In this document: piece after piece, positions 8,313 to 15,379 of the stretch
Numbering within the stretch: the first letter of the stretch is position 1
Layout of the letters: every line of letters begins with the position of its first letter
NCBI GenBank assembly: GCA_035518375.1
Contig: DATIXQ010000109.1
Location: 1-24,539 of the forward strand
Direction: 5' to 3'
DNA length: 24,539 bases
DNA from: DATJLY01 sp035518375
GTDB taxonomy: Bacteria > Pseudomonadota > Alphaproteobacteria > ATCC43930 > CGMCC-115725
The notes under the pieces: generated by a model
Databases searched by the model: none
What the model was told of the DNA's origin: nothing
Seen by the model: the letters and a program-made list of their open reading frames with translations, nothing else
Translations under genes and position numbers: made by a program

Positions 8313-9088
8313 ACAAAATCGCCATGTGGGTTGCGGCATTTTGCGTGGCGCTTCTAATTGGACAATGGATAGCATCAACGCCGATCCCGGTCCCGTGTCC
8401 GAAGGGCACAGATAATCAAGACTCCCGCAACCAAGACAAGCAATGCACCAGCTTGCGCAGTCCCATTTTCCAAGACCAAGAGCCGGTCATTGATAAACTT
8501 AGTGAATGGGCTGATGGTCACATTGGCAGCGTCACCGGCATTACAACTTTGTTGCTGGCCTTCGTGACATGGCGATTGGTCACCCTCGGCCAAGAACAAT
8601 CGCGGACCGCGCACGCTGAGCTGCGCGCGTACGTTGGGGTCGAATACCCCGAGATCAAAATCGATGGCGAACAGATTCTCATATTCGTGGACTACAAGAA
8701 CGCAGGAAAGACGCCAGCGCATGATGTCGAATTTCATTTCGACGCAGATGTCGTTGACTACGGAGTAACGCCACGTTGGAGAGCCCCGCTCAATCCAGAC
8801 GACGAAGGGAAGGGAGGCGTCATGCTCGCGGCCACAGTCTGGCGTCGCCATCTCCCGATTCATGGAGACATTGCCGGTTTGGTTACTGCTATGCGGGAAA
8901 ACAGAAAGCGCATTTGGATTTGGGGGACAATTGATTACGTCGATATTTTCCGGGAGAAATGCCACGTCCAGTTTCGTCTGTGGTCTTCGGACGCCCCAAA
9001 AACGGACCCGGTTGACGGGCACGAATTCTTCTCGTGCGTTTCCGATATAACCCACACCAAGGCTACTTATGGACGCGTCCGACCGTAA
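8306..9088 (+). CDS. IS passenger gene: two-helix membrane protein of unknown function
   Basis: The 260-residue product is unrelated to transposases. It has a hydrophobic N-terminal segment (about residues 5-23), a polar stretch with two cysteines (C31, C47), and a second membrane helix at about 74-94. A C-terminal globular part of some 160 residues follows. That part starts ELRAYVGVEYPEIKI (105-119) and has KNAGKTPAHDVEF (131-143), a pattern I associate with a widespread family of uncharacterised bacterial membrane-anchored proteins with a beta-sandwich-like domain. The ATG at 8306 overlaps the transposase stop (ATGCTAA), implying translational coupling; M7 at 8324 is an alternative start. 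Base composition looks less GC-rich than in the flanking chromosomal genes, as expected for cargo. The function, whether for the host or the element, is unknown; no nuclease, resistance or toxin motif is visible. Confidence 0.8.
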   Translation: MLNKIAMWVAAFCVALLIGQWIASTPIPVPCPKGTDNQDSRNQDKQCTSLRSPIFQDQEPVIDKLSEWADGHIGSVTGITTLLLAFVTWRLVTLGQEQSRTAHAELRAYVGVEYPEIKIDGEQILIFVDYKNAGKTPAHDVEFHFDADVVDYGVTPRWRAPLNPDDEGKGGVMLAATVWRRHLPIHGDIAGLVTAMRENRKRIWIWGTIDYVDIFREKCHVQFRLWSSDAPKTDPVDGHEFFSCVSDITHTKATYGRVRP

Positions 9089-9148
9089 CTCCTGTGAATA
9101 AGCGTACCCTCCGAAGGCGAGCCAGAGGGTAGAACAGAAAACCGCCAA

Positions 9149-9172
9149 TAGTAAAGTCCGGGATAATCGCCA
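9149..9172 (-). repeat. Right terminal inverted repeat of the IS1595-type element
   Basis: Reverse complement of the left end with one mismatch in 24. It is followed directly by ATTGGG, the same hexamer that precedes the left end. Confidence 0.88.
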
Positions 9173-9197
9173 ATTGGGTTCGTTCGGCAGAAACGCC

Positions 9198-9326
9198 GTG
9201 CGTCCTTCGACTTCGGCCCTTCGGGCCTCCGCTCAGGATGAGGAATTGTTGTGAACCACAAAGAATGTGCCTCATCCTGAGCGGAGCCACGACGCGAAGC
9301 GGCGGAGCGCAGTCGAAGGACGCGCC
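9198..9326. repeat. Dispersed palindromic repeat, family B, copy 2
   Basis: It opens gtgcgtccttcgacttcgg and closes agtcgaaggacgcgcccgcg. Inner arms ccgctcaggatgagga (9229-9244) and cctcatcctgagcgg are near-exact complements. It is clearly related to 3417-3557 but diverged in the arms and loop. It lies only 25 bases to the right of the IS end. Confidence 0.83.
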
Positions 9327-9456
9327 CGCGTTGCCCGTAAAATGCGTGCGACGACATATGGGACGCCGCACGCACTCGGTCAACCGGCCCAAGGGCCGGG
9401 GCGGGTGCGACAGTGGGAAGCACGAGAAGGACCGTCAATGGTCCCGCCGGCGGCAA

Positions 9457-9564
9457 TTCGCGATGGCAGCTGGCGTGACTGACAAGCTTTGGTCCGTGGG
9501 CGATATCGTGGACTTGATCGAGGCGGCAGAAGCGTTGGAGGATGGCTCCCTGCTAGTGGGGTGA
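9457..9564 (+). pseudogene. 3' remnant of an IS1-like transposase gene
   Basis: The reading frame that ends at 9564 closes with FAMAAGVTDKLWSVGDIVDLIEAAE. This resembles the C-terminal tail (TPAMxAGxTDxxWSxEDIVxLI) of IS1-type transposases common in proteobacteria. Nothing upstream in any frame shows the catalytic core: the same frame extends to 9238 but runs through the family B repeat and low-complexity sequence. I therefore read this as a leftover of an older insertion, truncated at or near the repeat. The assignment rests on a short tail recognised by eye and is moderately uncertain. Confidence 0.45.
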
Positions 9565-9568
9565 GCCA

Positions 9569-9778
9569 ATGGGCTTCGATAAAGATGCTTGGTGGGAGAG
9601 AGTCGAAAGCACGCCACATATGGCTTGGTGCCTTCGCATCGCTGGAACGTTAGCTGCTGAATTACATTTGGCCGGATTACTCTCCTTCGAGCACTTGGAG
9701 CGAGCCAAGAGGCTTATGGCGGAGGAAATGCACGTGAATTTTTGCATGAACGATTTGCCGCCACCGGGACGGCCATAA
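9569..9778 (+). CDS. Small hypothetical protein (69 aa)
   Basis: The frame starts four bases after the transposase remnant and encodes an acidic-to-neutral, mostly helical 69-residue product beginning MGFDKDAWWERVESTPHM. I do not recognise a family. The composition is protein-like (Trp, Phe and His spread throughout; heptad-like leucines in LAAELHLAGLLSFEHLERAKRLM), and a weak purine-rich GTGGGGTGAG precedes the ATG. Codon third positions are less GC-rich than in neighbouring metabolic genes, in keeping with a mobile or degraded origin. It could be a remnant of mobile-element cargo or a chance frame. Confidence 0.4.
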   Translation: MGFDKDAWWERVESTPHMAWCLRIAGTLAAELHLAGLLSFEHLERAKRLMAEEMHVNFCMNDLPPPGRP

Positions 9779-9977
9779 CGCTGTTACAATTCAAACTGAG
9801 ACACTACCCGCCCCGGCCCAACGTTGACATGGGCGGCGCTCCTCCTCATAATTTCGTGCTTTCCCGCCGCCCCGCGGCACCTCGGGAGCAGTCTCCATGA
9901 TGCGCGAGCGACGATAGGGGTTCCGAAGGTCGAGATTTCCGCCTTTCCCCCATCCTTTTCGCGCAGGAGAGCTTCAC

Positions 9978-11153
9978 GTGATTTCCCCGGTTTTGCCGAC
10001 TTACGCTCGGGCCGATGTGGCGTTCGAGCGGGGCGAAGGACCCTATCTCTTCGCGACTGACGGCCGGCGCTTCCTCGATTTCTCGAGCGGCGTCGCCGTG
10101 ACCTGCCTGGGCCACGCGCACCCCCATCTGGTCGCGGCGCTCAAGAGCCAGGCCGAGAAGCTCTGGCATTGCTCGAACCTCTATCGCATCCCCGGCCAGG
10201 AGCGCGCGGCCGAGCGGCTCGTCGAAGCGAGCTTCGCCGACACGGCGTTCTTCTGCAATTCCGGCGCCGAGGCAATGGAATGCGCGATCAAGGTCGCGCG
10301 CAAATACCACGCCGCGACCGGCCACCCCGAGCGCCAGCGCCTCATCTGCTGCACCGGCTCATTCCACGGGCGCACGCTCGCAACCTTGGCCGCCGCCGGG
10401 AACCAGAAATATCTCGAGGGCTTCGGCAGCCCCGTTTCGCCCGGCTTCGACCATGTCGCCTACGGCAACCTCAACGAGATGCGCGCGGCGGTGACGCCCG
10501 AGACCGCCGGTGTCGTGGTCGAGCCGGTGCAGGGCGAAGGCGGACTCGCGACGGCGAGCAACGATTATCTCGAAGGCCTGCGCGCGCTGTGCGACGAGTT
10601 CGGACTCATGCTCGTGTTCGACGAGGTGCAGAGCGGCATGGGCCGCACCGGCAAGCTCTTCGCGCACCAGTGGACGAAGATCGCACCCGACGTGATGGGC
10701 CTGGCGAAGGGTTTGGGCGGCGGCTTCCCGGTCGGCGCGTGCCTTGCGACCGAGCGCGCGGCGCAAGGCATGACGCCGGGCACGCACGGCTCGACCTTCG
10801 GCGGCAACCCGCTCGCCATGGCGGCGACCAACGCCGTGCTCGACGTCATGCTGGCGCCCGGATTCTTCGACGGCGTCAATCGCATCGCGGGTCTCCTGCG
10901 GCGGCGGCTCGAAGCGATCGTTGCGGCATATCCCGCGCTCTTCGCCGAAGTGCGCGGCAAGGGGCTGCTCGTGGGCCTGCGCTGCGTCGTCACGAACGGC
11001 GACGTCGTCGAGCGCCTGCGGCGCGAGGGGCTTCTCACCGTCGCGGCGGGCGAGAATGTCGTGCGGCTTCTGCCGCCGCTCATCATCGACGAAAGCCATG
11101 TCGAGGAGGCGTGCGGCATCATCGAGCGCGTGGCGCGGCAATGGACACAGTGA
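9978..11153 (+). CDS. argD: Acetylornithine aminotransferase
   Basis: This 391-residue PLP-dependent class III aminotransferase converts N-acetylglutamate semialdehyde and glutamate to N-acetylornithine, and may also serve lysine synthesis. The Schiff-base lysine is K244 in GLAKGLGGGFP. The PLP-ring aspartate is D215 in VFDEVQSGMGRTG, and the phosphate-binding NSGAEAMECAIK segment is at 94-105. The FHGRT motif is at about 129-133. The start is a GTG at 9978, seven bases after AGGAGA (9965-9970), and gives MISPVLPTYARADVAFERGEG, normal for the family. argF starts 13 bases before its end, so the two are translationally coupled. In related alphaproteobacteria the order argD-argF-hslO is common. 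Here hslO is displaced by more than 2 kb. Confidence 0.96.
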   Translation: MISPVLPTYARADVAFERGEGPYLFATDGRRFLDFSSGVAVTCLGHAHPHLVAALKSQAEKLWHCSNLYRIPGQERAAERLVEASFADTAFFCNSGAEAMECAIKVARKYHAATGHPERQRLICCTGSFHGRTLATLAAAGNQKYLEGFGSPVSPGFDHVAYGNLNEMRAAVTPETAGVVVEPVQGEGGLATASNDYLEGLRALCDEFGLMLVFDEVQSGMGRTGKLFAHQWTKIAPDVMGLAKGLGGGFPVGACLATERAAQGMTPGTHGSTFGGNPLAMAATNAVLDVMLAPGFFDGVNRIAGLLRRRLEAIVAAYPALFAEVRGKGLLVGLRCVVTNGDVVERLRREGLLTVAAGENVVRLLPPLIIDESHVEEACGIIERVARQWTQ

Positions 11154-12067
11154 CCGACACAGTGGCCACGGCGCCGCCGCGCCACTTCCTCGATCTCGAC
11201 CGCATCGATCGCGCGACCTTGCGCCGCCTGCTCGACAAGGGGCGCGAGTTCAAGCGCGGCACCGCGAAGGAGCGGCTGCCCGGCAAGATCCTCGCCCTGA
11301 TCTTCGAGAAGCCGTCGACGCGGACGCGGCTTTCCTTCGAGGTGGCGATCAAGCAGCTGGGCGGCGACGCCATCTGCATGACCTCGAGCGAGAGCCAGCT
11401 CTCGCGCGGCGAGACCATGGCCGACACCGCGCGCGTGCTGTCGCGCTATGTGCAGGGCGTGATGATGCGCACGGGCGACGCCAGCAACATCGAGGAGCTC
11501 GCCGCCAACGCCTCGATCCCGGTGGTGAACGGGCTCACCGACCGCTCGCACCCGTGCCAGATCATGGCCGACGTGATGACGCTCGAGGAACGGACGGGCG
11601 ATCTTGCCGGCAAGATCGTCGCGTGGTGCGGCGACGGCAACAACGTGGCGACGAGCTGGATCCATGCGGCCCAGCGCTTCGGCTTCGAATTGCGCCTTGC
11701 GTGCCCGAAGTCGCTCGCGCCGCCCAATGGCGCGCTGGCCTGGGCCAAGAGCGAGGGCGCGCGCGTCAGCATCGTCGAGAACCCGCGCGAGGCCGTCAAA
11801 GGCGCGCATTGCATCGTCACCGACACCTGGGCCTCGATGGGGGTCGCCGACGCCAAGGCGCGCGCCGAGCTGCTCCTGCCCTACCAGGTGAACGCCCGGC
11901 TCATGGCGCTGGCGCGGCCCGACGCGATCTTCATGCACTGCCTGCCGGCGAAGCGCGACAAGGAAGTGACGGCCGAGGTGATCGACGGGCCGCAATCGGC
12001 CGTGTGGGACGAGGCCGAGAACCGCCTCCACGTGCAGAAGGCTATTCTCGCCTGGTGCATGGGCTGA
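11141..12067 (+). CDS. argF: Ornithine carbamoyltransferase
   Basis: The 308-residue enzyme makes citrulline from ornithine and carbamoyl phosphate, supplying the substrate of ArgG. The carbamoyl-phosphate motif STRTR is at 59-63, HPCQ at 137-140, the ornithine-binding DTWASMG at 228-234 and the HCLPA loop with its Cys at 266-270. All are intact. The ATG at 11141 lies inside the end of argD (13-base overlap). The N-terminus carries a short extra stretch rich in Thr and Val before the conserved RHFLDLDRI, so a later start is possible, but none is better supported. A family A palindromic repeat begins 20 bases after the stop and may terminate the argDF transcript. Confidence 0.96.
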   Translation: MDTVTDTVATAPPRHFLDLDRIDRATLRRLLDKGREFKRGTAKERLPGKILALIFEKPSTRTRLSFEVAIKQLGGDAICMTSSESQLSRGETMADTARVLSRYVQGVMMRTGDASNIEELAANASIPVVNGLTDRSHPCQIMADVMTLEERTGDLAGKIVAWCGDGNNVATSWIHAAQRFGFELRLACPKSLAPPNGALAWAKSEGARVSIVENPREAVKGAHCIVTDTWASMGVADAKARAELLLPYQVNARLMALARPDAIFMHCLPAKRDKEVTAEVIDGPQSAVWDEAENRLHVQKAILAWCMG

Positions 12068-12086
12068 TCCATCGCAACAAAACTTG

Positions 12087-12152
12087 CTGTCATTGCGAGG
12101 AGCGAAGCGACGAAGCAATCCGCTGGAGATTGCTTTGCGCTCGCAATGACAG
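12087..12152. repeat. Dispersed palindromic repeat, family A, copy 2
   Basis: It starts CTGTCATTGCGAGGAGCG and ends CTCGCAATGACAG, the same ends as 2239-2308. The left arm is complete (...gaagcgacgaagcaatc), while the right arm has lost several bases. It directly follows argF and could act as its terminator. Confidence 0.85.
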
Positions 12153-12174
12153 TCGGCTGGCAGAATTTCCGCTT

Positions 12175-12251
12175 CGTCGCCCCCGCGAAAGCGGCGGGCC
12201 AGGGACGCCGCACGTCGCTTGCCCTGGGTTCCCGCCTCCGCGGGAACGACG
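12175..12251. repeat. Palindromic intergenic repeat, family C
   Basis: Arms cgtcgcccccgcgaaagcgg...gccaggg and ccctggg...cctccgcgggaacgacg are imperfect reverse complements around a 17-base loop. The ccctgggttcccgc...gcgggaacgac pattern is a familiar alphaproteobacterial intergenic repeat. It sits 22 bases from the family A copy, between argF and the end of the Sel1-like gene, so it may terminate the latter. Confidence 0.75.
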
Positions 12252-12275
12252 ACTGACTGTGTCCGGATGCCGGCT

Positions 12276-13187
12276 TTAGTGCGCGGCGCCGCCGGGCAGA
12301 AACTTCGCCGCCTCGGGATCGCCGAGATCACGCGCGCGGCGATACCAGGCCTGCGCCTGGGCCTCGTCGCCCTTGAGGCCATAGACGCCAGCCGTGGCAA
12401 GGAACAGCGGGTCGAACGTCATGCCGGCGAGCAGCGCCGCCTTGCCGTCGCCTTTTTCGGCCGCGCGCTCGAAATAGAGCCGGGCGGAGATGACGTCGTG
12501 GAGCTCGAGGTAGTGGTTGCCCTGCGTCACGAGCGCCTGTGTCTCGGTGTCGACCGGAACAGTGACGGGCTGCGCAGCAGCCGGGGCCGTGGGCGTGGCG
12601 ACAGCGACCGCCGCGACCGTGCCGGCCGCAGCTACCGTGCCGACCGCAGCGACCGGCGCTGCGGGAACCGCGGGAGTTGCAGGCAGCGTCATGAGCGCCG
12701 AGCGCGCTGCGAAAATCACGGCGAGCGCCGCGCACGCACATGCGAGGAACGTGATGCGGATGCCGACGCTCGGCGGCTTGAGCATGACGAGATCTGGTGC
12801 AGGCGCAAGCGGCGCTTCGGGCTCTTCGACCGGCGGTACATCCTCGCTTGCGAGTTCGGCGGGAGCGGCCGTGGCGAGCGAAGGCTCGTCCGCTGCCGCG
12901 GCCGGCGCGTCGTCGATCTTCTTCGCGAACAGGTCTTCGAGCGAAACCGGCTTCGAAGACGCGAGCTGCAGCCGCGGCCGGATGACGACCGTGCGCAAAT
13001 CCGCCTCAGGCGCGAAGTCGCTCTTGCCGCTGCTGATCACCGGCTTCTCTTCGACCGATCCGTCGTCTTCGACCGGGTAGTTGCGCGGCTCGTTGAGAAG
13101 CCGGCGCTGCTCCGTCAGGAATTCGTTTTCCCAGCGCGAAAGATCAGTGGCTACGGCAGCTTTGTCGGATGCGCGCATTGGCACCAC
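12276..13187 (-). CDS. Membrane-anchored Sel1/TPR-like protein, 5' end uncertain (possible frameshift)
   Basis: The open frame gives up to 303 residues from a GTG at 13187 (an ATG follows at 13178). The N-terminal part is polar, with a VSLEDLFAKKID segment. It is followed by an acidic Ala/Pro/Glu stretch, one membrane helix (about 144-166, ITFLACACAALAVIFAA), a long Ala/Pro/Val linker, and a C-terminal repeat domain. That domain reads ARLYFERAAEKGDGKAALLAG then AQAWYRRARDLGDPEAAKFL, the pattern of Sel1-like TPR repeats. The layout fits a cell-envelope scaffold protein with periplasmic Sel1 repeats; no partner can be named. Coding character (GC-rich third positions, no stops) continues in frame upstream of 13187 to about 13388, but no standard start is found there. 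The true start is probably lost through a frameshift, described separately. Confidence 0.72.
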   Translation of the reverse strand: MVPMRASDKAAVATDLSRWENEFLTEQRRLLNEPRNYPVEDDGSVEEKPVISSGKSDFAPEADLRTVVIRPRLQLASSKPVSLEDLFAKKIDDAPAAAADEPSLATAAPAELASEDVPPVEEPEAPLAPAPDLVMLKPPSVGIRITFLACACAALAVIFAARSALMTLPATPAVPAAPVAAVGTVAAAGTVAAVAVATPTAPAAAQPVTVPVDTETQALVTQGNHYLELHDVISARLYFERAAEKGDGKAALLAGMTFDPLFLATAGVYGLKGDEAQAQAWYRRARDLGDPEAAKFLPGGAAH

Positions 13188-13420
13188 GCCGGAATTTTCC
13201 TCAACCCCTCCATAGCTCCAGTAGGACGGGCGGAATCCGTCGGTCGACGCCGTGCCTTTGCCGAAAAAGATCTCGTCCGGATCGCCGCGGCCGAGCGGAG
13301 GCTTGGCGCAGTCGGCAAGCGACGCATGCGCCTTGAGCGGGCGGATCGGGATCGAGCGCAGGTCCGATTCCGGACGGAGGCGGGTCAGGGGAGCGGGCGA
13401 CAGAATCCTAGTCCTTCCAT
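13188..13420 (-). pseudogene. Probable out-of-frame N-terminal extension of the Sel1-like gene
   Basis: Reading upstream from 13187 in the Sel1-like frame gives a continuous protein-like stretch. It includes LRSIPIRPLKAHASLADC, KPPLGRGDPDEIFFGKG and FRPSYWSYGGVEENSG, with strongly GC-ending codons. An ATG at 13420 opens a different frame, MEGLGFCRPLP, that stops within 30 bases of a GGGG run (plus strand 13388-13391). Adding one base to that run would join the ATG frame to the long one as MEGLGFCRPLPLTRLRPE. A one-base deletion, either real or a sequencing error, is therefore the simplest explanation. An unusual start codon (ATT or CTG) inside the stretch is the alternative. Confidence 0.55.
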
Positions 13421-13650
13421 AACGATCGGACCGACCCTCGTCTTAGGAGCGATAGCGCGGCCGACGATCGAATGTGGCAGCGTTAGCATCGTGTGCAAAG
13501 ATGTTTCGATTCCAAATTGCCTAAATTCCGCGACGATCCCTTGGAAATCCGCGACGAGGCGTGCGAATTTGCCTTGCATTCTTGGCGAAGCGTGTTGGCA
13601 GGCCGTGGCGCCCGCCGATAATTTGCGCTGGGTATCATCCGAGGTGCGCC

Positions 13651-14313
13651 ATGCGCGTCATCGCGATTGCTTCACAAAAAGGCGGGTCCGGCAAGACGAC
13701 CTTGGCGGGCCATCTCGCCGTCGCCGCCGAACAAGCCGGGCGTGGCCCGGTCGCGCTCATCGATGCCGATCCGCAAGGCAGCCTCGCCGAGTGGTGGAAC
13801 GCGCGCGAGGCCGAGACGCCGCTCATGGCGCGCAGCAGCGCCACTCAGCTTGCGAGCGACCTCGAGCGCGTGCGCGCGTTGGACATCCGCTACGTCATCG
13901 TCGATACGCCGCCGGCGATTCTCGACACGGTCTCGCAAGTGATCCGGCTCGCCGACCTCGTCATCCTGCCGGTCCAGCCGAGCCCGCACGACCTCAAGGC
14001 AGCGGCGGCCACGGTCGAGCTCGTCGGGCGCACCGGCAAGAAGCTCCTCTTCGTGCTCAACAACACGCTGCCGAAAGCGCGCATCACGCGGGAAGCTGCC
14101 GAAGTGCTCGCGCGCTACGGCACGCTCGCGCCGATGCATGTCCATCACCGCACCGGCTATGCCTCGAGCATGATCGACGGACGGACGATCATGGAGATCC
14201 CCGGGAGCGGGGGCCCCGAGATTGCGAACCTCTGGGCCTATGTCGATCACTCCTTCGCTGTCGCGGACCCGCTCGAGATACCAGGCAACGTCATCGCGCT
14301 GGCGCGGGCCTAG
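13651..14313 (+). CDS. ParA/MinD-type ATPase (orphan)
   Basis: The 220-residue protein has the deviant Walker A motif KGGSGKTT at residues 10-17, with the signature lysine K10. The A'-like LIDADPQGS motif is at 36-44 and Walker B/switch VDTPPA at 84-89. These define the ParA family of dimerising ATPases that position plasmids, chromosomes or protein complexes on the nucleoid or membrane. No parB, minE or parS-like repeat is beside it, so it is an orphan. Such chromosomal ParA-like proteins often position protein cargo, but the cargo is unknown here. The ATG at 13651 with GAGGT five to ten bases upstream was chosen over an in-frame upstream start at 13561, since the family begins MRVIAIASQKGG. 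It is divergent from the Sel1-like gene, and 74 bases separate it from hslO. Confidence 0.87.
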   Translation: MRVIAIASQKGGSGKTTLAGHLAVAAEQAGRGPVALIDADPQGSLAEWWNAREAETPLMARSSATQLASDLERVRALDIRYVIVDTPPAILDTVSQVIRLADLVILPVQPSPHDLKAAAATVELVGRTGKKLLFVLNNTLPKARITREAAEVLARYGTLAPMHVHHRTGYASSMIDGRTIMEIPGSGGPEIANLWAYVDHSFAVADPLEIPGNVIALARA

Positions 14314-14355
14314 CGGGACGCCCCGTCGCAAGACCTTCACAATTCGGGGGTTGCA

Positions 14356-14377
14356 GTTAGCACCACGAGTGCCTAAC
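14356..14377 (+). promoter_or_regulatory. CIRCE-like inverted repeat upstream of hslO
   Basis: The arms GTTAGCAC (14356-14363) and GTGCCTAAC (14369-14377) are inverted with one extra base in the right arm. TTAGCAC and GAGTGC(C)TAA resemble the two halves of the CIRCE element (TTAGCACTC-N9-GAGTGCTAA) bound by the heat-shock repressor HrcA. The spacer here is much shorter than the usual nine bases, so it may instead be a degenerate site or chance. Its position, ten bases before the start codon of a heat-shock chaperone gene, makes it worth noting. Confidence 0.35.
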
Positions 14378-14387
14378 TCGGGCTCCC

Positions 14388-15299
14388 ATGCCCGACATCA
14401 TCGAAGACGATCTCGTCCAGCCGTTCCAGATCGATTCCTTCGAGCTCAGGGGCCGGCTCGTGCGCCTTGGGCCGCTCGTCGACCAGATCCTCACGCGGCA
14501 CAATTATCCGGAGCCCGTGGCCGAGCTTTTGGGCGAGGCGATCGTGCTCGCCGTCGCGCTGGCGCGCGCCCTGAAATACGAGGGCGTCTTCACGCTCCAG
14601 ACCAAAGGCGACGGGCCGGTCAAGCTCATGGTGGCGGACGTCACCACGGCGGGCGCGGTGCGCGGATATGCCCAGGTCGATCAGGCGCGGCTTGCGCAAG
14701 TAATTGCGGCGGGAGCGGCGGCGGCGCAAGGGCCGGTGCCGCGGCTTCTCGGCGCGGGCTATCTCGCGCTCACGGTGGATCAGGGCGAACACACGGAGCG
14801 CTATCAGGGCATCGTCGAGCTCCAAGGCGCGAGCCTCGTCGAGTGCGTGCACCATTACTTCCGCCAGAGCGAGCAGGTCGAGGCCGGGCTCAAGGTCGCG
14901 GTGGCGCGCGTCGCCGGCTCCTGGCGCGCGGGCTGCCTCATGATCGAGCGCCTGCCCGAGGAGGACCGCCACACGAGCGAGGACGCCGACGAGGGCTGGC
15001 GCCGCGCCATGATCCTGATGAGCTCGTCGACGTCGAAAGAGCTGGTCGATCCCGCCCTTTCGCCCGAGCGCCTGCTCTATCGCCTGTTCCACGAAGAGGG
15101 CGTGCGCGCCTATCGGAAGCGCAAGCTCGCGGCGGAATGCCGCTGCTCGAGGGGCCGCGTCGAGACCATGCTGCGCGCGCTCGACAAGGACGACGTGCGC
15201 GACATGACGGTCGAGGGCCAGATCCTCGTCACGTGCGAGTTCTGCAGCGCGGTCTATGCCTTCGCCGCGGACGAGGTGGCGGCGCTCGCGGCGGACTAG
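14388..15299 (+). CDS. hslO: Redox-regulated molecular chaperone Hsp33
   Basis: The 303-residue protein is a complete Hsp33, a cytoplasmic holdase switched on by oxidative unfolding. The zinc-binding redox switch is at the C-terminus: C251-x-C253 (ECRCSRG) and C283-x2-C286 (TCEFCSAVY), the classic CxC...CxxC arrangement. The substrate-binding domain has the conserved segments LALTVDQGEHTERYQGIVEL and LVECVHHYFRQSEQ. The ATG at 14388 gives MPDIIEDDLVQPFQ, in line with alphaproteobacterial homologues. In many relatives hslO directly follows argF; here a ParA gene, a Sel1-like gene and two repeats intervene. A possible HrcA-type operator precedes it. The lipoprotein gene follows after 80 bases without an obvious terminator. 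Confidence 0.95.
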   Translation: MPDIIEDDLVQPFQIDSFELRGRLVRLGPLVDQILTRHNYPEPVAELLGEAIVLAVALARALKYEGVFTLQTKGDGPVKLMVADVTTAGAVRGYAQVDQARLAQVIAAGAAAAQGPVPRLLGAGYLALTVDQGEHTERYQGIVELQGASLVECVHHYFRQSEQVEAGLKVAVARVAGSWRAGCLMIERLPEEDRHTSEDADEGWRRAMILMSSSTSKELVDPALSPERLLYRLFHEEGVRAYRKRKLAAECRCSRGRVETMLRALDKDDVRDMTVEGQILVTCEFCSAVYAFAADEVAALAAD

Positions 15300-15379
15300 G
15301 CTCAGCCCCGGAAGGGCGACTTGAAAAGGCCGCAATCGGCTGCAAGGCTCGCGCCCGCCCTGCCCCGCGGAAGACCCTC

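Larger units (their letters stand above)
7326..9172 (+). mobile_element. IS1595-family (ISXO2-like) insertion sequence with a passenger gene
   Basis: The element is 1847 bp long. The left 24 bases (7326-7349) and the reverse complement of the right 24 bases (9149-9172) both start TGGCGATTATCCCGGACTT and differ at one position. The hexamer ATTGGG flanks both ends directly (7320-7325 and 9173-9178), which looks like a target-site duplication. IS1595 elements usually make 8-bp duplications, so the exact outer boundary may be off by one or two bases. Inside are an intact ISXO2-type transposase gene and an overlapping passenger gene in the same direction. The family is known to include members with passenger genes. 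Intact reading frames and near-identical ends suggest a fairly recent, possibly still mobile copy. Confidence 0.88.

Noticed and set aside
10565..12400. Minus-strand open frame of 611 codons across argD-argF
   Set aside because: It is antisense to two intact, motif-complete genes and its translation is Arg/Ala-rich with no recognisable domain, a usual shadow frame in GC-rich DNA.
12219..14360. Plus-strand open frame of 713 codons across the Sel1-like gene and ParA
   Set aside because: It is antisense to the Sel1-like gene and out of frame with ParA; the product is low-complexity Arg-rich and lacks domain motifs.
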